DNA of 64,000 nucleotides from Ornithodoros turicata (lineage: Eukaryota; Arthropoda; Arachnida; Ixodida; Argasidae): contig NW_026999355.1 in the NCBI RefSeq assembly GCF_037126465.1, positions 1,240,001-1,304,000 on the forward strand. The letters run 5' to 3'. Positions 44,777 to 56,654 of this stretch are shown here, piece after piece. The notes under the pieces are model-generated. The model was not told the origin of the DNA. It worked only from the letters and a program-made list of their open reading frames with translations, and did no database searches. Each line of letters starts with the position of its first letter. Position 1 is the first letter of the stretch. Made by a program: the position numbers and the translations under genes.

Positions 44777-45603
44777 CAGAGCCGTATATTAAAAGGGAGT
44801 CTGGCCATTGGGAGGAGTCACAAAAAGAGGCTCGACCTGTCAATCACAGTTTCGCTCCTCTGATTGGTTTGCTTTTTACCAAGGGGGTCGCCATGACACC
44901 ATACTGCCACCGAAAATGGCGACGAAAACAAACACAGTGAAGCGGGGATTTTGTGACAAAAAATTTTCACAGACTAACCTTATTTTACGCTGCAAATGTA
45001 CATCCTAATATAAATTTCTCAGAAATCAGTTTCAACTTATGCTCATCCATCAATATCTAACTGAAAATAAAATACGTTTTGTCGCCGGTGTTAGACCTAG
45101 TGAACACGGCGATCGCGGCGATCACAACGAAATCATAACAAAAACGGCGCTGTGCTGTACAACCTTATTTTTAACAGCTGGATTTCATGGATATAAACAT
45201 TCTTGCCTCTTATATTCCAACTATTCATGTAGATTTGTTTAAAAATCATACCGACAACAGAATGTGTTCCAGCAGGTGGTTCTGCCGGCAGCGGTACGAC
45301 GACGGAAGCAGACGACAATTCCCGACGTACCTTACGCTCCCTAGGTGGCGCTTATCAAATTTGCACCAACAATCCACTAGTTTTGCAGATTGCGAGAGGT
45401 ATCCATTTCAATCCCATCCAATCCACTTGCCACCCAAAATGGCGCTGCCCATGTTGGATAGGGGGGCAAATAGTGAGGATAAGCTGATTGATAGCGCCCC
45501 ATATTTCAAGACTTCATTGGTCGGAAAGCTGAAAAAGTGGGTGGAGCTTCAGGTATAGGCATGACCCATTAATGGCCAGACTCCCTTTTAATATACGGCT
45601 CTG
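44777..45603. mobile_element. 827-bp non-autonomous DNA element, P-like or hAT-like
   Basis: Terminal inverted repeats of at least 31 bp are perfect over cagagccgtatattaaaagg, the right end being the complement, and continue through gagtctggccatt. Flanks cagaggta (44769-44776) and cagaggtg (45604-45611) form an 8-bp duplication with one mismatch. Both hAT and P elements make 8-bp duplications, and the 31-bp-range ends fit P elements better. No transposase ORF is present. Confidence 0.85.
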
Positions 45604-45611
45604 CAGAGGTG

Positions 45612-46471
45612 AGGACGAGTGCGCTGTTAGCGACACACAGCGGTAGCGTCGATATTACATCATCACTTCATTGATTACAGCCGCTATGTGTATCGCGTCT
45701 AGCGCTGCAGCCCTCTGAACTCGAGTGAGCAAGCCTGCTTCCGCCCGCCGCTAGGGTGTTGCGCTGAGGACAAAGTGAACAGCTCGAGTGTTCCGTAAAC
45801 ATTTGTCGGGGTCTGTACCATGGGCGCTGAATGCAGGAGGGGGGGGGAGGGGAAGGCGAAATACAATTGCATCTTCAGTTACACATGGAGTAGCTGAACA
45901 TGGTATCAAACTCAGCGATGTTGTGTAATCACCATCAACGGTTTTTGCACGCTCCAGATAACATGGACATCATGAAAAAAATATGCATAAGGGAGGGCAA
46001 ATGCAAGAGATGATCCCGCAGATGTTGCCGTAGATTTGTGCTTAAAATGGAGATCTTGGAAGTTCTACTGATGGGGCTCACGAGCTCCACTCCCCACCCT
46101 CCCACCCCCGGCAGACTGAAAACGCTCGGTACAGAGGAGGGGGGGGGGATTTCGACCGGTCTGCCTGCCTGGATTGGCGGCACGTTGCTTGGGGGAGCGA
46201 TGAAAGGGGTGGGGGAAGAGGAAGGCTCACACGTCTGTACAGTTGGCGACTTTCATGTTTACGTTTAGAAATGTTTTCATGTTTCTGTATTCGTATATGC
46301 TTAGAACGTTCATTGATAACACCACTGCGAAAGGCGACAAAGTAAGCGACATGTCAGACGGGGTACACACTTGGTCCTGCGTGTTTTCGGCGTTGTCTAA
46401 CCCATATTTTGTTACGTTCATAATAGCGCCTTGAACACAAGATACACACTTGTCCTTCGACTCCTGCTTAC
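45612..46471. other. No recognisable gene
   Basis: G-rich tracts at 45839-45855 and 46138-46149. Frames here carry no family motif. Confidence 0.3.
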
Positions 46472-46688
46472 CATGATGAAGTTGGTCAGGTGAAATCCAC
46501 TTGACAGGACAAGTGGGTACTTGGTGTTAGTCGCCGCCCCCGTACTCTTGGGGTTGGCTACGTACGTAGACTGCTCGTCGTCCAGTCCTATGAGGATGGT
46601 AGTGATGAACATCTCCATCACTAGTTTCAGGCCCGATGCGCGCTTCGTGGACCTGTAGATCTGGGTGCTGTTGTACGTGACCGTGGAT
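46472..46688 (-). CDS. Possible internal exon of an unidentified host gene
   Basis: On the minus strand the segment is bordered by an acceptor-like cctaacatcctag and a donor gtaagc right after the ATG codon at 46474-46472. In between, 72 codons are open with GC-rich third positions (tac aac agc acc cag atc). The peptide starts STVTYNSTQIYRSTKRASGL and ends SSGFHLTNFIM; I do not recognise a family. It is 217 bp, a normal exon size. Neighbouring minus-strand frames at 46832-47074 and 47104-47331 could be other exons or chance. Confidence 0.3.
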
Positions 46689-46689
46689 C

Positions 46690-48344
46690 TAGGATGTTAG
46701 GAAACCAGGAAGGCATTGAATCACATCGCAGTTGGACTTACAGAAACGTCCTGGAAAGGTAAAAACAGAAACGCAGGGAGGCGCGACCCGATCTTGCTAC
46801 TCAGAAGTGGACACGGGATATCATTTGCCGCTCAGAAATCGTTCCGAAGCGCATGCACATGCGTTTCAGGTGTTTTGGAGGAGACGGCTAACGTCGCGCC
46901 CCAAACCCCATGCATTTGTCTCGCTGTGACGCGGACCTCAGTCGCCTGGATGGCATTCTCTGGATCAATTCCAGAACGCATGCTGAGAAAAAGAGCTCTT
47001 GCGAACGCTACGGAAAGGTCAATTAGTCTGACGCCACCTTGAGTAAATGAGGCCTGAGCGCTAGTCGACATCACGTAGGTTTCCCAAAATAGGAGTCGAC
47101 CAATCAGCTGTGACCGTAGCTATGACGAACCGCATGGGTAACACATAGTAGCCAGATTAAAAGTCTGCCTTTGAAATCGTCTGCGGCGATTGAGTGAAGG
47201 GGCATCCTGACTTGTCTCAGTATATATAGTGATGTGAGAGGCATTACTGCGCTAAAGTTGCGTATTTCCTGCAGGTGTGTCGTCGTTCTTACGTCTAAGA
47301 CAATATTCGACTGCAATGCAAGCAGGGGCAAGTGAAGCCAAAATCTCTAGTTATTTTTTTTCCCTTAAAACCAAACCAAACCAAAGGGGCGCTAAAGTGC
47401 AAAAAGTTATCTTCGTGAAATGAAAGATGTCGTTACCTTGACAGTAAAGCAAAAGCAGTGTGGTTCATCCCTTGCGTCGTTCGTGATTCATGAATGAAAG
47501 AAAGCGCTATTTAATCTCTGCCTCTTTCTCAAGAACGTCGAAAATTGCGTAGCGGGCTCTCACTGGTGTCCTCGAACAATGCTGCCCAACTATCGCGGGA
47601 GGTCGTTTGAGGGGACCAATCCGAGGCCTTTCCCCACTGCAGCGTCTCTGGAGAAAAAGTGGGAGAGCGTAAATTGCGGTTCCTTTTGCTCGTAGATCAC
47701 GAACGGCACAACGTATGAACCACGTTCTTTTTGTACCACTGTCAAGGTAACTGAATGTTTCAAGGAGAAAATACGAGAGACTATTTATTGGAGGCAGCCC
47801 GGTCCACAAGCATATTCGAAGGGTTTCGACCTACCCGCGCAAAAAATATGGCAAAGCGGACTGTTATACCGTACTCTTTCCACTGTTATTCCTAATCGAA
47901 AGAGTAATTCCCCTGCCGCACGAGCTGGAATCATGACTTCAAGTGTTTAAAGCCAATAATGTCACGCGCTCGGCACCACGCCACACGGAGTTTCTGTTTA
48001 CGGAGATCGCAAGACCCATTCGCCGATTAATTGCCTACTCTCGCGAGTAACAATTTTATCCCCCCATAGAACCACTTTGTGCAGCGTGGGCAGAGCCGTA
48101 GCCATTCGGGAGGGGGGGAGGGGGGAGGCAGCCGGCCTGGTCGCCCTCGCCAGAGAAGGCGTGAACGGCATGTCCTGGCAGGATGCTTGGACAGTATAAT
48201 GCGGCAATGGAGAGAATTAGAATTTACGGCCTCGGCAGTGCAAATAACCGTTTTGTTTTCTTTGTTTACAGAGCGTCTGACAGCAGCGAGGGAGGCGCGG
48301 GGGGTTACGTTTATCCTGCCCTGCGCGCAACCTCGCTACGCGAC
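46690..48344. other. No confident gene
   Basis: Open minus-strand frames at 46832-47074, 47104-47331 and 47507-47809 have no recognised domain. ccaaaccaaaccaaacc repeats at 47373-47387, and G tracts lie at 48110-48126. Confidence 0.3.
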
Positions 48345-48550
48345 TGTAGTGAAGTACTGTAATCGGCGCAACTGAAAGAGGCGGTCTGGCAACAGGGCGT
48401 CTAAAAAAGAGGGAGAGGAGAAAAAGAACATGGCGGAGGCGGCCATGCTACAGAAACGTGCTACGAAGAAAATCCATGTAATCCGCGTAATTGTAATGCT
48501 TTATTGAGTTACTAAATAAACAGAAGGTAATGTCCAAAGAAGTCACCACA
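48345..48550 (+). repeat. Probable 5' LTR
   Basis: Ends TGTAGTG and CACCACA form near-perfect short inverted repeats. A polyadenylation-like aataaac lies at about 48514 and the primer-binding region follows directly. The start is inferred because no 3' LTR remains for comparison. Confidence 0.55.
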
Positions 48551-48596
48551 ACTGGCGACGAGGATTTCACACCCAGGGCAAGAGAAGACAGCACAA

Positions 48597-51500
48597 TGCA
48601 GCCATTTGTCACTCCCATCGCTGTATTCGACCCACATGGTGAGCCCTCATCCATTGCCCAAAGATGGGAGAAAAATGGTTGAATCGCCTAGAAAACTTCA
48701 TTGTGGCGTCGAACGTCAAAGACAAGAAACAGCAAAAAGCAATGCTACTGCACTTCGCGGGAGAGCAATTTTTCGACATTTACGAGGCGCTTGGTGGCAC
48801 CGCCGAAGACGACTTTGAGAAGACAAAGAAACTCCTCACAGATCACTTCAAGCCTAAGAAGAACATAGTCTTCGAGCAACATGTCTTTCGGCAAGCGGTA
48901 CAACAGCAAGGAGAAACTATCTCTGAGTACTTCGTTCGACTCAAGAAGCTAGCATCAACCTGTGAGTTCGCGAACGAGGACCAAGCGTTGCTGGCGCAAA
49001 TGATAGAAGGCATCACGTCCACTAAGTTGAGAAGACAAGCGCTAAGAGACCCCAGTATCACCCTAGAAAAATTAAAAGAACTTGGGCAAGCACACGAGCA
49101 AGCAGAACTGCAAGCCGACAAGATGGAAGGAACTCCAGAAAACACACAAAAAGTAAACGCGGTGAAAGGAAAGCACTACAAACTCAAAAAGAAACAACCC
49201 AGTGGCAACAAAAGTGGAAAAAAATGTTGGGGATGCGGAGGCACATGGCCCCACAAGGATGGAAAAACGTCTTGTCCAGCGTGGGAAGTAACATGTACAA
49301 ACTGTCAGAAATTACATCACTTCGCGAAACACTGCCGAAACAACACTGGAAAGGGGAAGCCATCCGTGAAAACAATAACGTCAAAAGAACAAGAAGACAG
49401 CTCCGATGACAACTCGATATACAATGTAAGGACAGCGAACAAAACCTTACCAAAGGTCAGAGTCAACATTGGACCTGTGAGCACGCAAGCACTCATTGAC
49501 ACTGGCTCGTCGGTGAACCTTGTGGACGCCGAGACCTTCCAAAAGATCCAGTTAAAAAGCGACCTGGAACTTACTCCAACCAGCACACAGTACTTTGCCT
49601 ATGGGAGCCACGCCAAGTTGCCCATCATAGGAAAATTCAAAACAGAGATTCACGTTGGAGACAAGAGACAGCCGGCAGAAGTGGCAGTGGTGAACAAAGT
49701 GGCTGAAAACATCATTGGTTACGAGACTGCAGATGCTTTAGGTATCATAAAAATAACCCTCAACATAAATGCAGAGCAGACACTAGACCCACAAGAAGAA
49801 TTCCCTCAACTATTTCAAGGGATGGGAAAGCTCAAAGGTCTGCAAGTTCATCTGCATGTAGACCCCTCGGTTACACCAGTTGCCCAACCACACAGAAGGA
49901 TACCGCTTCACATAAGAAAAGCTGTGGAGGAGAAACTGAAAGAACTAGAAGACGGTGACATCATCGAGAGAGTGTCTGGGCCAACACCTTGGATGTCCCC
50001 CCTAGTAATTGTGCCTAAGCCAGGGAAGGAGGAGATAAGACTGTGCTTGGACATGCGTGAACCAAACAAGGCCATCAAACGTGAACGACACGTAATGCCC
50101 ACAATAGATGACATCATCTGCACCGTGAGCGGAGCAAAGATGTTCTCCAAACTTGACTTGAGGGATGGGTATCATCAGCTGGAACTAGCAGAGGATTCCC
50201 GACACATAACCACATTTTCTGCCCACTGTGGAATATACCGTTACAAGCGGTTAAATTTTGGCATATCCTCTGCCGCTGAGGTTTTCCAAGAAGTGATCCG
50301 ACAAGTCATCAATGGTGTAGAGGGAGTTATAAACGCAAGTGACGATATTATTGTGTCAGGAAAGACAATAGAGGAACATAATCAACGACTCCATCTAGTG
50401 CTCCAGCGACTGTCAAAAGCAGGACTAGTGCTAAATGCCAAGAAATGTGTGTTCAGAAGGACCTCCCTGAAATTCTTTTTACTGCTCTTTACATCAGAAG
50501 GCATAAAACCAGATCCAGAAAAGGTGAAATCAATATGCAGACTTTCTCAGCCAAAGGATGTGCGTGAGATCCGAAGCTTCTTGGGAATGGTAACATACTG
50601 TGCCCGATTCCTCCCAAGGTTAGCACAAGTAGTGGAGCCACTGCGACAACTCACCAAAAAAGGGGTGGAATTTGTGTGGACAGCAAGACACAGCGATGCT
50701 TTCAATTAAGCTAAAAAGCTGATGTCCGAAGAACGAAAGCTAGCCTACTTTGACCCCTCACACAAGACAGAGCTCACTGTGGATGCAGGACCGAAAGGAG
50801 TGGGAGCTATTTTGAGTCAAGTAACAAGAAAAAACAAATCTCGGGTGATTGCCTACCACAGTAGACCACTCTCTCCAGTCGAACAAAGATATTCACAAAT
50901 AGAGAGAGAGCTTCTAGCCATCCTGTCAGCCATCACACACTTTCATCTGTATCTGTATGGTGCTCCGTTCTCAGTACAGACAGACCATAAACCACTTGTG
51001 AGTATCCTTCAAAACTCAAGGTGCATGGTATCAGCTAGAATGGAAAGAATGCTGCTGAAGCTACAACAATACACATTCCAAGTGCGACACATTGTAGGGT
51101 CAAGCAACCCTGCTGACTTCTTATCACGAAACGTGGTGGAAGACAAGGAACTGAAAGAAACTGCAGTGGAGGAGTATGTCAACCACATAGCCCAGCAAGC
51201 ATGTCCAAAAGCTCTAACTCTGGAACTGATAGAAGAAGCAACAAAGAACGATGCAATCCTGAGCAAACTGTCAGAAGTATTACAGACCAAACCTTGCAGT
51301 AACAGCTCATGGACACAAGAAATAAGTCCATTCAAGGCCATCGCAAATGAACTCTCAGTGACAGCGAAAGGAGCTATACTCAGAGGAAATCGACTGGTCA
51401 TCCCTGAATCCCTGCAGAAAAAAGTAATTCAACTAGCCCATCGAGGACACATGGGGATTCGCAAAACAAAGCAGCTTCTCCGTGAGAAGGTGTGGTTTAA

Positions 51501-51597
51501 AGGAATCGATAGAGCAGTAGAAAATGGCTGTGAAGACCTGCATACCCTGCCAAGCCGTCGTGCAAGAAAACATACGTACACCTATAATAATGACTAA
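48597..51597 (+). pseudogene. gag-pol part 1: gag, protease, RT, RNase H, integrase N-terminus
   Basis: The likely gag start is the ATG at 48597 (MQPFVTPIAVFDPHGEPSS), out of frame by an A-run indel near 48668. From 48664 the frame is open to a TAA at 50707-50709 and then resumes in the same frame to 51597. Zinc knuckle: CWGCGGTWPHKD to C, then CTNCQKLHHFAKHC (about residues 190-230). Protease: ALIDTGSSVNLVD (about 278). RT: LCLDMREPNKAI, FSKLDLRDGYHQLEL, LNFGISSAAEVFQ and the catalytic NASDDI box (residues 440-620). RNase H: LTVDAGPKGVGAIL to YSQIERELLAI, then TDHKPL. Integrase zinc finger starts HRGHMGIRKTKQLL. Confidence 0.85.
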
Positions 51598-52069
51598 ACT
51601 GCCTGAAGGACCGTGGCAAAATCTTGCGTTAGATTTTGCAGGACCATTTCCCGATGGACAGTACCTGTTAGTGCTCGTCGATGAATACTCAAGATTTCCT
51701 GTAATACGGACTCTAAAGTCTTTGGACACTGACAGAGTAACCAAAGCTCTACGAGACATTTTTACCCTTTTCGGTATGCCTGTCAAGGTGAAAACAGATA
51801 ACGGACCCCCCTTCTCAGGATACAAATTCAAATACTTCATGGCAGACTTGGGGATCCACCACCACTTAATTACTCCCTTGTGGCCGGAGGCAAATGGGGA
51901 AGTGGAGAGACTCATGCGTACCATAAACAAGACTGCCCGAGCAGCCAACACTGAAGGAAGAGATTGGAAAATCGAACTCGAGCACTTCCTACTTAAAAGG
52001 CGGAATCAACCCAATGTATTCTCTATGGGCATTGCTTTGGGAAGTTCATCTCGAAAACTACTGCAGTAA
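51524..52069 (+). pseudogene. gag-pol part 2: integrase core, shifted frame
   Basis: The frame changes by +1 near 51525-51540. It completes the zinc finger with CIPCQ and enters the core NLALDFAGPF (first D), KTDNGPPF (second D) and PEANGEVERLMRT (E), so the D,D-35-E triad is visible. The open frame ends in NQPNVFSMGI...SSRKLLQ, where the chromodomain or C-terminal part should follow but is missing. Confidence 0.8.
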
Positions 52070-52480
52070 TGGAGCAGTACGCCGAGCTGGTAATACATGG
52101 GCAAATTCTGCACGTCCTGACATATTTTTATCTGAATACAGCAAATAGGCGAATTTAGACGATTTTTTGTTTCTGTGAATGCGAATACATGGAGTCCTAT
52201 GGGAGCAGCAGAAATTACTTCCTCAGACCTTTCAGCGACAAAATAAACGCCTGAAAAATATGTCAGGACATGCATCTGTGTCCCCTGCTGACAGTACAAG
52301 CTAAGTTGCAACGTTAACATTCGTATTATTCAAGATGAATGGGACAAATGTGTGGACATTTGTCGTCTGCTAGCATAGGCTGCATTGTGCTGCCCCCAGT
52401 GGGCTTCCGCTCCGGGAGAGGGGATACATCGAGATGGGAGGTGCGAGAGCGAGAGGGAAGGCAAACGGCTACGTGGCTAT
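52070..52480. repeat. Fold-back repeat around 52110-52275
   Basis: gtcctgacatattttt (52112-52127) and aaaaatatgtcaggac (about 52255-52270) are inverted about 130 bp apart. aatacatgg occurs twice around the left arm. It lies right at the broken end of the Ty3/gypsy element and may have caused or marked the truncation. Confidence 0.5.
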
Positions 52481-52500
52481 GTGCACTGCGTGAGGTTGTT

Positions 52501-52892
52501 GTTTCAACCACGACCTACTACTATACTAGAGACCTGGACAGCTGGCGATCCCCTATGGGAGAGACAGGTCACGGGTTAGTTACGTTAGTGACCGCTGCAA
52601 GCGCCACATAGCATTATTGGGGAGAGGAATCACCCTCGCCACCGCCTTTAGTCTGCTACGAAGGGTACACAGGCTGTTCCTAAGCACGCGCTATTATCTC
52701 TTATACTGCTTCGTCGTTGTCAACACAGCCTACCATACATCGCCGCGGTTTCGACAAGCCACGTGGTAACGAATAGTGCGAGCTAGCGCCAAATCCCATA
52801 GCCAAGCGGCGATTGCCAGAACTACTACCCCGGTGCTGGGAGCATTGCGGCTGTCCAGGTCTCTAGTATAGTAGTAGGTCATGGTTTCAACC
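52501..52892. repeat. Inverted-repeat element, about 42-bp arms
   Basis: The arm gtttcaaccacgacctacta through ctatactagagacctggacagc (52501-52542) is inverted at 52850-52892 with one or two mismatches. The interior (about 300 bp) has no open frame of note. Probably a MITE; no target-site duplication was identified. Confidence 0.6.
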
Positions 52893-52899
52893 TGCCTTG

Positions 52900-53980
52900 G
52901 CGACGGGCCAGAACGGCGCGTGTCTTATCATGGTGAATGACTTTGCCTGCTCTATCCGGCGTCAGCGTCGTGCATCGATATTCCTCACGCATGGCCTGTT
53001 ACTGCGACCTCGGCTGCAATCAGTAGGACATAAATTGGCGTAATCGTGGCGTAATGCACGATACAAATAGGTGTTGAAGAGAAGGTACGACTTGTACTTT
53101 CTGTGTGTCAGTTGCGTGATGTTTTCGGGAGTGCGCTTGTTTTATTACAGTGGTTCACGACCCAGTGTATGCTTCAGCCCAAATATGGAGCGATATATAT
53201 AGTGAATACAATAAATACTAACGTTAGATTGTAATTAAGATAGAGTATAAGTACACGAAAATCGAAGTAATTAAGATAGAGTAAAATACTTCAAATGGTA
53301 TTTGAAATACAATTAACATACTATTTATCCTTGAACGCAAAAAGTCACTGGTCAATGCGGCAAGTCGCTGCTATGTGACATGAATCACCTAAACCCCGCG
53401 CAATACCCTAGCCGCCGCTGTGTGATAGAACTCGTTTAAAGACAAGTCCCAAAAAGATGACAAAGAGGTACCACATAACTCCACTAAGTATATGTGACCA
53501 AAACAAAGCAAACTTCTAGCAGGTCCCTGCCCGGCGAGGTCAGAATTCGGCGTCAGGGCACACATAATTGAACCCTCACCCGCCAAGGATTAGTACACAC
53601 AGGGCAAGATCTCTAAATGGAGGCTTCCAGGAAGGGCCAATGTCCGGGTCAAGCCCTAGGGACTCAGGAAATTTCCACTGAACAAGCAAGATAATGAAAG
53701 ACGAGACACAGAAAGTTTGAGAGGGAGATCCAAAATATGTAATTAGGTTATTGAGTACAAAATACCATGAAATCCATTTTAAATAGCGTACAAATACACA
53801 AAACAAAACGTATCAAGTAGAGTGCCAAAATACCGCTAATTGTATTTAAAAGACAGTATTTTAAGTACAGTACACCAAATACGTATAGGTCTAGACGGAC
53901 TGTATACACACACGATATCTACACTCGCTGCACGCGAATAACATTATTATGCAGCTTGCCAGGATGATGAAGTTGCCACA
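52900..53980. other. AT-rich sequence, no gene
   Basis: Repeated gtaattaagatagagta motifs (53230-53285) and gtatttaaaagacagtatttt (about 53838) suggest decayed DNA-element ends. No clear pair of termini was found. Confidence 0.3.
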
Positions 53981-53983
53981 GAA

Positions 53984-55050
53984 TTAAAAAAGTTCGTCCA
54001 GTTCGCTTGTGTCCACTGCTTTATCCCGTAGTTCCATGTGTCTCGTGACTCGTGGATCAACTAGCTCAGGAATCATATATCCTACATAAAAGTTCTTAAT
54101 GTTAGGCAATATTTTTTGCCAGAACGCAAGGTTCCTCTCGATGGTTACAACTTGCAGGTCCGTCGGCGACCACACTGCGAGTTTGCAGTAGCTCCTCTTC
54201 GCAATGTTTAGCTGAGCTTGTATTTGATAGAAGTACTTGTGTGATTCTGGAAGATATAAGCTGCCGTCTTTCGATATTTTTACGCCGATGGAATGGTTGC
54301 GAGCGGTTTCTGCGATGGTCATGTAATTCTGTGCTGTTGCAGGGCATTTTATTTCGAGGATTCCGTCGTTGTCGATAAGGCGGTCAGGAGCGGTGCATAC
54401 GTAAGGTATATCAGGGTCGACGAAAAGGCCACATCTTTTCACTTCAACGTTCGGGTATCTGGCTTGGAATGCTGATGCTGCGTCTTCCTCGTGGTCGATG
54501 CCGTACTGACAATCTTTGCTGCGGAACGACTTGGGATACATTATGGCCTTCACTAAAGAAGAGTGCTTGAATGTTTTTCTATGTGGGCGACATATACTAT
54601 GTATTGAGGTTGATGGTATCCTCATCTTTCTTTGTGAGTGCCATAGATCAGACTTGTTCTGTTCTAGTGTAGACTTCTGAAGACTGTCAGCTTCCTGGCT
54701 GGTCATCTGTATGCCACGCACAAAGTCTTTGGCTTTCTCAATAAAAATTGTCCTGTCCACATCTGGCTTTTGAGATTGTCCTCCATAGTCCTTGTCCCCA
54801 ACGGTGCTTGCGAATTTGGGTGTTCTCGATATTGGAGCCCTGTCGAACCGCAACGCTCTTTTGCATTTTCGTTCGTTGCGCTTTTGTCTTGATGTTATTA
54901 GTTTCTTCAGAGCGGATGATGGACTTTTCGCGACGAACTTGCGCAGATAGAAGTCGTGCCATCTCGCACCTCTCATGTTGTATGCAAGAGCTGCGACGCG
55001 ACATCTGTTACCGTAACTTTTACCCTTTGCATAGTCAACGCGTTTGCCAC
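53984..55050 (-). pseudogene. YqaJ-type nuclease part of a transposase-nuclease gene (3' half)
   Basis: A lambda-exonuclease-like YqaJ domain of the PD-(D/E)XK superfamily, which degrades or processes DNA ends. From the internal ATG at 54976 there are 330 residues. Before it, 21 more codons are open back to the LINE junction at 55040-55050 (VDYAKGKSYGNRCRVAALAY). Motifs: YGIDHEEDAASAF (residues 158-170, motif I acid), TAPDRLI (D198, usually SPDGL, so G is changed to R), LEIKCP (E208-x-K210) and YFYQIQAQLNIA (248-259). All catalytic acids and the lysine are kept. The frame is continuous with the Mutator-like transposase at 60549-62192 once the LINE is removed. Confidence 0.85.
55040..55050. 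repeat. 11-bp target-site duplication, left copy
   Basis: gcgtttgccac, identical to 60549-60559; it marks the insertion point of the I-group LINE. Confidence 0.9.
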
Positions 55051-55136
55051 GCGGACGTACTTTTCGCTGCTCTGAAGCTTGGCTAGGCCTATTGCTGTTC
55101 TAGCCGATTTCGGCCCTTCAAGGGCCCTCTTTGTTA

Positions 55137-56654
55137 ATGGCCACTGGGCGGACTGTCCCCCGCCGAGACCTTGAAAACCAGGATGGACCTCCAGACGGGT
55201 TCTGTCCAGCGCGGAGTGACAGGAGCCGTTCACCGGTGGATCGACGGCCTCCGGGCGCAATGCGCGACGACGATCCGGTCCTGCCTTCTTCGAAGGATCC
55301 AAATGCACTGCAGAATTGGTCCGATGCCACTGAAGTTGGGGATGGTGAGTTACCGTCAGCGGTTACCTTCTCCCCGCCTCAGAATCCCCCTGTGACGCCG
55401 CCACCTGACATGGAGGGTGTCGAAGATGGGAAGGACCCTTTCACTCTTGTAACATACCGCAAGAATAGAGCAAAGGGGATACCAGTTGTTTTCAAGCCCC
55501 TTCAGGAAAATCTGTCATTCTGGAAGGTGAATCCCAACACTGTGGCCAAAGAGATATGTTCTGCAGCCCAAGAGGAAATCCTGAGTCACCGTTTTAACCG
55601 TGACGGAAGCATATGTGTGTGTGTAACTTCTGAAGGAGCAGTAGCAAACCTGATGGGCCTTAAAACGGTCGCCGGACTGGATGTTGCAGTCATCATTCCG
55701 TCATCGTATCTGAACAACATGGGTAAAATTTATGATGTACCACTTGACTACGAGGACGAAGATATTGCCTCTTACCTGGCAGAGGAAGGTGTCACTTCGG
55801 CTCGCCGGCAACGACGTCATGTCTATACGGAGGGGGGTTTAGACTACTATACGCCACTCAAGTCAGTAATTCTTACGTTCAAATCCAACATGAAGCTGCC
55901 GAAGACTCTTCGGCTGGGGTTTAATACTTACCAAGTATCTGAGTACGTTGAAGGCCCCGTCCAGTGTTACAAGTGCCAACGTTTTGGTCACCTGGCGCGC
56001 TCTTGTCGAGGGTCAACACGGTGCATGATATGTGCTGGGCCTCATAAGTTTACAGAATGCACTGCTCGGAGGCAGCCTAAATGTGCCAACTGTGGCGGCC
56101 CTCATGCCGCTTCTCACTCCATGTGCCCAAAGAAGCGGGTGGCAACAGTGGCGCACCAGACGGAAGTCTTGAACCCGACAAGCCCATCGCCTCCGAACGG
56201 CAGTTCGCGACGTGGCCAACAACGGCGTGTCGGCGCCTCGCGTCCCAATCCATACCCGGAACCACCCAAGAACGCTCGCGTAAATGTCATGCTGGCTAAG
56301 AGGACCCCCAGACAACTTACAACAGTTCAAGCAGCTACCAGTGTACCTGACGAGCAAGTTCATGGCCCGCCAAACAATGGCGGTGTGAATTCTCGTCCTC
56401 AAGTTTGCCCTACATATGCAGGAGTAGCTGGGAGAACCTCGAGTGTGGGAAACAAGAGTCCACCCATGTATCAGCGGTCGGAGCCTGAGCGTCGCGTCGA
56501 CACAAATGGTTTGGCCGATCTTCTGCTTCCCTTGATTTTCGCGGCACTCAAGGCCATCCTGCAAACTTTCCCGAGTTCTTCAGAGCTCTCAGCCGTTAAG
56601 CAGCTTCTTGCAACGGAGCGTTTCCTCGCATCTGTCCATGGACCGCTGCTATAA
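55137..56654 (+). CDS. LINE ORF1 protein, CCHC gag-like
   Basis: RNA-binding protein of the LINE ribonucleoprotein. The first ATG is at 55137, giving about 505 residues (MATGRTVPRRDLENQ). A Pro-rich N-terminal third is followed by a conserved central region (PFTLVTYRKNRAKGIPVVF, LKSVILTFKSNMKLPKTLR). Three zinc knuckles then follow at about residues 280-330: CYKCQRFGHLARSC, CMICAGPHKFTEC and CANCGGPHAASHSMC. A basic, Pro/Ser-rich C-terminus ends at the stop at 56652-56654. It overlaps ORF2 by 17 bp. This is the usual I/Jockey-group ORF1 layout. Confidence 0.9.
   Translation: MATGRTVPRRDLENQDGPPDGFCPARSDRSRSPVDRRPPGAMRDDDPVLPSSKDPNALQNWSDATEVGDGELPSAVTFSPPQNPPVTPPPDMEGVEDGKDPFTLVTYRKNRAKGIPVVFKPLQENLSFWKVNPNTVAKEICSAAQEEILSHRFNRDGSICVCVTSEGAVANLMGLKTVAGLDVAVIIPSSYLNNMGKIYDVPLDYEDEDIASYLAEEGVTSARRQRRHVYTEGGLDYYTPLKSVILTFKSNMKLPKTLRLGFNTYQVSEYVEGPVQCYKCQRFGHLARSCRGSTRCMICAGPHKFTECTARRQPKCANCGGPHAASHSMCPKKRVATVAHQTEVLNPTSPSPPNGSSRRGQQRRVGASRPNPYPEPPKNARVNVMLAKRTPRQLTTVQAATSVPDEQVHGPPNNGGVNSRPQVCPTYAGVAGRTSSVGNKSPPMYQRSEPERRVDTNGLADLLLPLIFAALKAILQTFPSSSELSAVKQLLATERFLASVHGPLL

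Larger units (their letters stand above)
48345..52069 (+). mobile_element. Ty3/gypsy LTR retrotransposon lacking its 3' end
   Basis: Contains a probable 5' LTR, the primer-binding region (tggcgacgagga, from 48553), gag, protease, RT, RNase H and most of integrase in Ty3/gypsy order. Homology stops at about 52069 inside the integrase C-terminal region, and no second LTR is found. Coding damage is light: a frameshift at the gag start, one nonsense codon and one integrase frameshift. The element is therefore not ancient but is truncated. Confidence 0.85.

Noticed and set aside
50340..50345. N-x-S-D-D in place of Y-x-D-D in the Ty3/gypsy RT as a catalytic defect
   Set aside because: The two aspartates are kept, and a preceding Asn/Ile-Ser context is, as I recall, normal in some gypsy lineages.
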